A stretch of DNA of 64,000 nt from Alkalicoccus luteus (GTDB taxonomy: Bacteria; Bacillota; Bacilli; Bacillales; Salisediminibacteriaceae): assembly GCA_052061695.1 (NCBI GenBank), contig JBPZEY010000009.1, one strand, 5' to 3'. The notes beneath the pieces were generated by a model that saw nothing but the letters and a program-made list of their open reading frames with translations, searched no databases and had not been told where the DNA came from. Shown piece by piece: positions 59,885 through 64,000 of this stretch (the first letter of the stretch is position 1; the number at the start of each line of letters is the position of its first letter). Made by a program: the position numbers and the translations under genes.

Positions 59885-61522
59885 TTACATCATGCCGCCC
59901 ATTCCACCCATGCCGCCCATGTCAGGCATGCCGCCACCGCCGGCGTTGTCCTCTTCAGGCAGTTCTGCTACGACTGCTTCTGTTGTGAGGAACATCGCGG
60001 ATACGGATGCTGCGTTCTGAAGGGCAGAGCGTGTTACTTTTGTTGGGTCTACGATACCCTGCTCGACCATGTCGACGTACTCGCCAGTTGCAGCGTTGTA
60101 GCCGATGCCGACGTTTTCGCCTTTGAGTCGCTCTACGATGATAGAGCCTTCCAGGCCAGCGTTTTCAGCGATCTGGCGTACTGGCTCTTCCAGCGCACGG
60201 TACACGATGTTGGCACCAGTTGCTTCGTCACCTTCGAGGTTGAGTGTCTTCAGTGCTGTCAGCACGTTTACGAGCGCTGTACCACCACCTGCAACGATGC
60301 CTTCTTCTACTGCTGCACGCGTAGAGTTGAGGGCGTCCTCGATGCGGAGCTTCTTCTCTTTCATTTCTGTTTCTGTAGCTGCACCGACTTTGACGACTGC
60401 TACGCCGCCTGCAAGCTTAGCAAGACGCTCCTGCAGCTTTTCGCGGTCGAAGTCAGATGTTGTTTCTTCAATCTGGGACTTGATCTGGTTGACACGGTCT
60501 GCAATCTTCGCAGAGTCGCCGGCACCTTCCACGATCGTCGTGTTGTCTTTTGTGACAACGACTTTAGATGCGCGGCCAAGCTGTGTAATCTGCGCAGACT
60601 TCAGGTCGAGACCGAGGTCTTCTGTGATCACTTCGCCGCCTGTGAGCGTCGCGATGTCATCAAGCATGGACTTACGGCGGTCACCGAAGCCAGGTGCTTT
60701 TACTGCTACTGCGTTGAACGTACCGCGCAGCTTATTCACAACGAGCGTTGCGAGCGCTTCGCCTTCTACGTCTTCTGCAATGATCAGGATCGGCTTGCTC
60801 TGCTGTACAACCTGCTCCAGTACAGGAAGCACTTCCTGGATGTTGCCGATTTTCTTATCGGTAATAAGGATGTACGGATCTTCCAGAACAGCCTCCATCT
60901 TGTCAGAGTCCGTTACCATGTAAGGAGATGCGTATCCGCGGTCGAACTGCATTCCTTCTACGACTTCAAGCTCTGTTGAGAAGCCTTTGGACTCTTCCAC
61001 TGTGATAACGCCGTCGTTTCCAACGCGCTCCATTGCTTCTGCAATCAGTTCACCGACAGTGTCATCTGCAGAAGAGATCGCAGCTACCTGGGAGATAGAC
61101 TCACGGCCTTCGATCGGCTTGGAGATCTTTTTCAGCTCGTCAAGCGCTGCCTGAGTTGCTTTTTCAATTCCGCGGCGAATCACCATTGGGTTCGCACCGG
61201 AAGTAACGTTTTTCAAGCCTTCCTTGATCATAGCCTGTGCCAGAACGGTTGCTGTTGTTGTACCGTCACCAGCAATATCATTTGTTTTAGACGCTACTTC
61301 GGATACGAGCTGGGCGCCCATGTTCTCGAAGTTGTCTTCGAGTTCGATTTCCTTTGCGATTGTCACACCGTCGTTCGTGATAAGCGGGTTACCGAACTTT
61401 TTCTCGAGAACGACGTTACGTCCTTTTGGTCCAAGCGTTACTTTTACTGTATCTGCAAGACGGTCTACCCCGCGCATCATTGCGCGGCGCGCGTCTTCAC
61501 TGTGCTTAATTTCTTTTGCCAT
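59885..61522 (-). CDS. groL: chaperonin GroEL (Hsp60)
   Basis: The 545-residue chaperonin starts MAKEIKHSEDARRAMMRGVD, contains GDGTTTATVLA (ATP site), AAVEEGIVAGGGTALVN and ends in the Gly-Met-rich tail GGMGGMGGMM. Fourteen subunits form the folding cage with GroES. It is 46 nt downstream of groES in the HrcA-controlled operon. Confidence 0.99.
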   Translation of the reverse strand: MAKEIKHSEDARRAMMRGVDRLADTVKVTLGPKGRNVVLEKKFGNPLITNDGVTIAKEIELEDNFENMGAQLVSEVASKTNDIAGDGTTTATVLAQAMIKEGLKNVTSGANPMVIRRGIEKATQAALDELKKISKPIEGRESISQVAAISSADDTVGELIAEAMERVGNDGVITVEESKGFSTELEVVEGMQFDRGYASPYMVTDSDKMEAVLEDPYILITDKKIGNIQEVLPVLEQVVQQSKPILIIAEDVEGEALATLVVNKLRGTFNAVAVKAPGFGDRRKSMLDDIATLTGGEVITEDLGLDLKSAQITQLGRASKVVVTKDNTTIVEGAGDSAKIADRVNQIKSQIEETTSDFDREKLQERLAKLAGGVAVVKVGAATETEMKEKKLRIEDALNSTRAAVEEGIVAGGGTALVNVLTALKTLNLEGDEATGANIVYRALEEPVRQIAENAGLEGSIIVERLKGENVGIGYNAATGEYVDMVEQGIVDPTKVTRSALQNAASVSAMFLTTEAVVAELPEEDNAGGGGMPDMGGMGGMGGMM

Positions 61523-61568
61523 GCTGAATCAACCTCCATATAAAAGATTTAGTGTTAACGGGAATTCC

Positions 61569-61853
61569 TTATTCGATGATCGCCAGTACGTCGCTTTCGC
61601 GAAGAATAAGAAGTTCGCGGCCTTCGTACTTCACTTCTGTTCCAGAATACTTAGAGAACAAAACTTTCTGGTTTTCTTTGATCTCAAGCGCCACGCGCTC
61701 TCCGCTTTCTGTGAGACGGCCTGTACCAACTGCTACGACCTTCCCTTCCTGCGGCTTTTCTTTTGCAGAGTCCGGCAGTACGATTCCGCTTGCCGTCTTT
61801 TCCTCCTGCTGTACGAGTTCAATTACGATACGATCTCCTAATGGCTTTAACAA
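61569..61853 (-). CDS. groS: co-chaperonin GroES (Hsp10)
   Basis: The 94-residue protein begins MLKPLGDRIVIELVQQEEKT. The mobile loop is EKTASGIVLPDSAKEKPQEG, and VLFSKYSGTEVKYEG lies near the C-terminus. TTG 61853 gives the standard length and has GGAGGG 8 nt upstream; GTG 61862 would add three residues and overlap that site. It forms the heptameric lid of GroEL. Confidence 0.98.
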   Translation of the reverse strand: MLKPLGDRIVIELVQQEEKTASGIVLPDSAKEKPQEGKVVAVGTGRLTESGERVALEIKENQKVLFSKYSGTEVKYEGRELLILRESDVLAIIE

Positions 61854-61917
61854 GGAAAACACCCTCCTTTAATATTTGGGCATGCCAGGCATGCTTTTTC
61901 ACGTTTAAGTAATCTTA

Positions 61918-61944
61918 TTAGCACTCGGTTTATTTGAGTGCTAA
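61918..61944 (-). promoter_or_regulatory. CIRCE operator (HrcA site)
   Basis: TTAGCACTC, 9 nt, GAGTGCTAA is the perfect CIRCE element. It covers the transcription start of groESL, giving HrcA-dependent heat-shock control. Confidence 0.98.
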
Positions 61945-61954
61945 CACAATTCCT

Positions 61955-61983
61955 ATAATAATCAACCTCAGAAAAATTTGCAA
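61955..61983 (-). promoter_or_regulatory. sigma-A promoter of groESL
   Basis: On the minus strand TTGCAA, 17 nt, TATTAT lies immediately upstream of CIRCE. Confidence 0.85.
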
Positions 61984-62140
61984 CCCTTTCGGATGATTTT
62001 TTTAGGCTTTGTAACCGCACACACCTTCATACTATGCCCGTTCACAGAAACGTTAAAACGTGAGAAAAGCGGGGGGCAACTTTCGTATGCTACAATGGAT
62101 TTTAGACTTGTGACTTTACTACAGAAGGGGAGACATCCGT

Positions 62141-62875
62141 TTGAATAAACACTATTGGCTCATTCTTGTAGCCTTTATTCTCATGCAGCTTTCCCCGGTC
62201 GTCATTATGCCTGTGCTGATCGCACTTGGGTTTGACGGTTCGATGGAACAGCTGTCCGGCCAGTCGATTTCGGTCGGATTTACAATTGGCTTCTTCATTA
62301 TTGTCTGGCTCGCGCTCCGAGCGAAGCCGAACCCGAAGCTGCAGGAGGGCAAGGCGGACATTCCGCAGACAATTCTCTGGTCAATCGGCGGTATCTTCCT
62401 CGCGTTTTTCGCCCAGTATGCTGCGGCTTTAATTGAAACGTTTGCGTTTGGCATTGAGCCGGGCTCCGAGAATACCGACATGATTGTCGGCATGGCTAAC
62501 GCCGCGCCGTTCGTCATCTTTGTGGTCGCTGTACTTGGCCCTGTTATTGAAGAAATTGTCTTTCGTATGGTGATCTTCGGTGCTTTGTATAAGCGCTTTG
62601 GCTTTTGGATCGCAGCGCTCGGAAGCGGATTTTTGTTTGCCGTGATCCATCTCGACTTTGAGCACCTGCTCGTCTACCTGGCAATGGGCGTTGTGTTTGC
62701 ATGGCTCTATGTCAAGACGAAGCGCATTATCGTACCGATCATTGCGCACGTCGGGATCAACTCCTTCGTGATGCTCGTTCAGGTGATTTTTGGCGAACAG
62801 CTCCAGGATCTCATGGAGCAGATGGAGGAAATGGAGCAGTCGATTCAATTGATCGTTAGAGGCTGGCTGCTATGA
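62141..62875 (+). CDS. ydiL: CPBP family intramembrane glutamic endopeptidase (YdiL-like)
   Basis: The 244-residue protein has about seven transmembrane helices. The CPBP/Abi catalytic motifs are visible: EEIVFR (Glu-Glu-x3-Arg, about 140), FLFAVIH (Phe-x3-His, about 168) and HVGINSF (His-x3-Asn, about 204). The family includes CAAX-like proteases and bacteriocin-immunity proteins. TTG 62141 has AAGGGGAG upstream. The place next to groESL and ydiK matches B. subtilis. Confidence 0.9.
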   Translation: MNKHYWLILVAFILMQLSPVVIMPVLIALGFDGSMEQLSGQSISVGFTIGFFIIVWLALRAKPNPKLQEGKADIPQTILWSIGGIFLAFFAQYAAALIETFAFGIEPGSENTDMIVGMANAAPFVIFVVAVLGPVIEEIVFRMVIFGALYKRFGFWIAALGSGFLFAVIHLDFEHLLVYLAMGVVFAWLYVKTKRIIVPIIAHVGINSFVMLVQVIFGEQLQDLMEQMEEMEQSIQLIVRGWLL

Positions 62876-63078
62876 TCGGCTCCCTGCGCTTTAACGGGTA
62901 TCTGTTCGTCTTTCTCGGTACCGTATTCGTGCTCATGGCGATTCAAAGCACGAACCGGACCGGAGGCATGGATGCACTGACCATTATTCTGATCGCGTTT
63001 GCCGCATTTGATTTTGTGCTAGCCTTTAAGTTTCTGGGCGCCTCAGCCAGGGAACGCCGCGAAAACGGATCGAAATAG
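62872..63078 (+). CDS. ydiK: small membrane protein (YdiK-like, DUF4305)
   Basis: The 68-residue product has two transmembrane helices (about 8-25, GYLFVFLGTVFVLMAIQS, and 34-53, ALTIILIAFAAFDFVLAF) and a charged tail. ATG 62872 overlaps the ydiL stop (ATGA). Its gene context is the same as ydiK in B. subtilis. Function is unknown. Confidence 0.85.
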   Translation: MIGSLRFNGYLFVFLGTVFVLMAIQSTNRTGGMDALTIILIAFAAFDFVLAFKFLGASARERRENGSK

Positions 63079-63152
63079 GAAGGAGCCAGCCGCATTGCCG
63101 GGGCCACTGAAAATCTAGCGATTTTTCGTTTCGTATCGCAGAATCTCATATG

Positions 63153-63202
63153 AAAACCGCCCGTTTCTCCCCAACCTTGGAGAAACGGGCGGTTTTTTGT
63201 TG
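63153..63202. terminator. strong bidirectional terminator
   Basis: AAAACCGCCCGTTTCTCC (63153-63170) and its complement (63179-63196) form an 18-bp perfect stem with an 8-nt loop, followed by TT. It separates ydiLK from the convergent transposase. Confidence 0.9.
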
Positions 63203-63221
63203 ATCGTGTGGTTTGCAGCGG

Positions 63222-64000
63222 CTACGTTGTACCGATTAGTTTCAGGATTCGCTTCAAGTTCACAGTGAAGATGGCCATGGCGCCCTGCAGTTCCATACCA
63301 ATCAGACCCGAGGAAGTGGCTGCTTCGTACCCGTGTCGATGTTTGAGTTCGCTATTTTTGCCTTCAATCTTGTACCGTTCTTTGACTTTTTCCTTAAAGT
63401 AGGTGCTTTGCTGAAAGGCAGTCTGATCGGTATGTTCCCGGGATGGTATGGAAGTCGAATAGGTTTTGCTTTTGGCCCCCTCGGTATAACACCCTTCCTG
63501 AAGGGGACATCGTTTGCATGTTTCGATATCAAAGTAGTACGTCTCTCGTTGATTTTTACCAACGTTTTTGCGGCCGGTTCTTGCTTTTCGTATCGCCATG
63601 TGTCCAGCCGGACACACGTACATGCCGGCATCCTTGTTAAACTCGAATTCATCTTCCTTCTTCCGGCCACCCTGCGTAATTTGCGGATGTAATTTGGCGA
63701 TCAGTTCGATGTTGTTCTCCTGGCTGTATTCGATATTCTTCTTTCCGGAATAAGCAGCGTCCCCTATAACCGTCTTTACCGTCATTCCGGCTTGGACACT
63801 TTTTTCTATGAGGGTCGTCAGCTGCTTTCCGTCATTCTTTTCTCCAGTCGTGACGACTGCCGCGGTAATCAGGCGCTCTTCACTCATCGCCAGATGAGTC
63901 TTGTATCCGAAGAAGGACGTATCGGCGGTCTTGTGCCCCACCCGCGCATCTGGATCCGCCGGACAGCGAAGCTTCTCCAAGTCATCGACTACCGTTTCCT
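63222..64000 (-). mobile_element. IS1182-family transposase, 5' part off the window
   Basis: The minus-strand frame is open from the right edge to a stop at 63222 and gives the C-terminal 259 residues of a DDE transposase. ADPDARVGHKTADTSFFGYK holds the first catalytic Asp region, VIGDAAYSGKKNIEY the second Asp, and ERYKIEGKNSELKHRHG the catalytic Glu. A Cys cluster (CKRCPLQEGC) is typical of IS1182. No internal stop is seen, so this part is intact. The terminal inverted repeat at the left end could not be placed confidently. Confidence 0.9.

Noticed and set aside
59753..60979. Long plus-strand frame (408 codons) opposite groEL, and another at 60105-60923
   Set aside because: They are antisense shadows of a highly conserved, strongly biased coding sequence, with Cys-rich or Ser/Arg-rich meaningless translations and no ribosome binding site.
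1..64000. tRNA or rRNA genes and CRISPR arrays
   Set aside because: No rRNA core sequences, no TTCGANTC-type T-loops in a cloverleaf context and no regularly spaced direct repeats were noticed. Short or divergent tRNAs could still be missed by eye.

Overview
The window is a typical stretch of a low-to-mid GC Bacillaceae chromosome, most likely a moderately halophilic or alkaliphilic genus (Alkalicoccus-like; inferred, not proven). Supporting signs are strong Shine-Dalgarno sites with many TTG/GTG starts, a CIRCE-controlled groES-groEL next to ydiL and ydiK as in Bacillus subtilis, an ectoine 5-hydroxylase, a choline-to-betaine oxidation pair, a sigma-B-like promoter and many strong intrinsic terminators.

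Layout. 1-4.3 kb: a 7TMR-DISM hybrid histidine kinase cut by the left edge, divergent from a GAF-GGDEF-EAL protein that carries an in-frame TGA. 4.4-7.2 kb: a nitrate/sulfonate/taurine-type ABC transporter with a 36-residue secreted peptide. 7.3-16.7 kb: sulfate assimilation. A minus-strand operon runs sat, anion permease, cysC, cysH, SUMT, sirohydrochlorin chelatase, cysJ, cysI, and a convergent precorrin-2 dehydrogenase completes siroheme synthesis. 17.3-18.2 kb: ectD. 18.4-30.7 kb: single genes and small operons (SDR, PadR, SMP-30, Nmad3, alpha/beta hydrolase, DUF2071, HAD proteins, DinB, NlpC/P60, RraA-like, TetR). 31-35.4 kb: BCCT and BASS transporters around a decayed repeat element. 35.4-36.3 kb: thiaminase II under a TPP riboswitch. 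36.4-41 kb: a YtrA-like GntR operon with two ABC exporters, divergent from a PadR/DUF2812 pair. 41-44.1 kb: a murein-peptide recycling operon (YkfC/YkfB-like, GNAT, YdcF-like). 44.6-51.3 kb: an acidic membrane protein, a chemoreceptor, betA and betB.

51.4-59.8 kb is an accessory, visibly AT-richer island between betB and groEL. It holds an MNT-HEPN toxin-antitoxin pair with a translationally coupled zinc-ribbon gene, and a three-gene operon (DUF6361 protein, double-HxK phospholipase-D-like protein, 1093-residue SF2 helicase) that is the best candidate here for an undescribed defence system. 59.9-63.1 kb is the core groEL-groES / ydiL-ydiK locus, and the window ends in a truncated IS1182-type transposase.

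Functionally the window combines sulfur acquisition and reduction, compatible-solute metabolism, cell-wall peptide turnover and mobile/defence functions. No tRNA, rRNA or CRISPR array was recognised. A dispersed intergenic repeat occurs at least three times (18.3, 33.3 and 51.5 kb).
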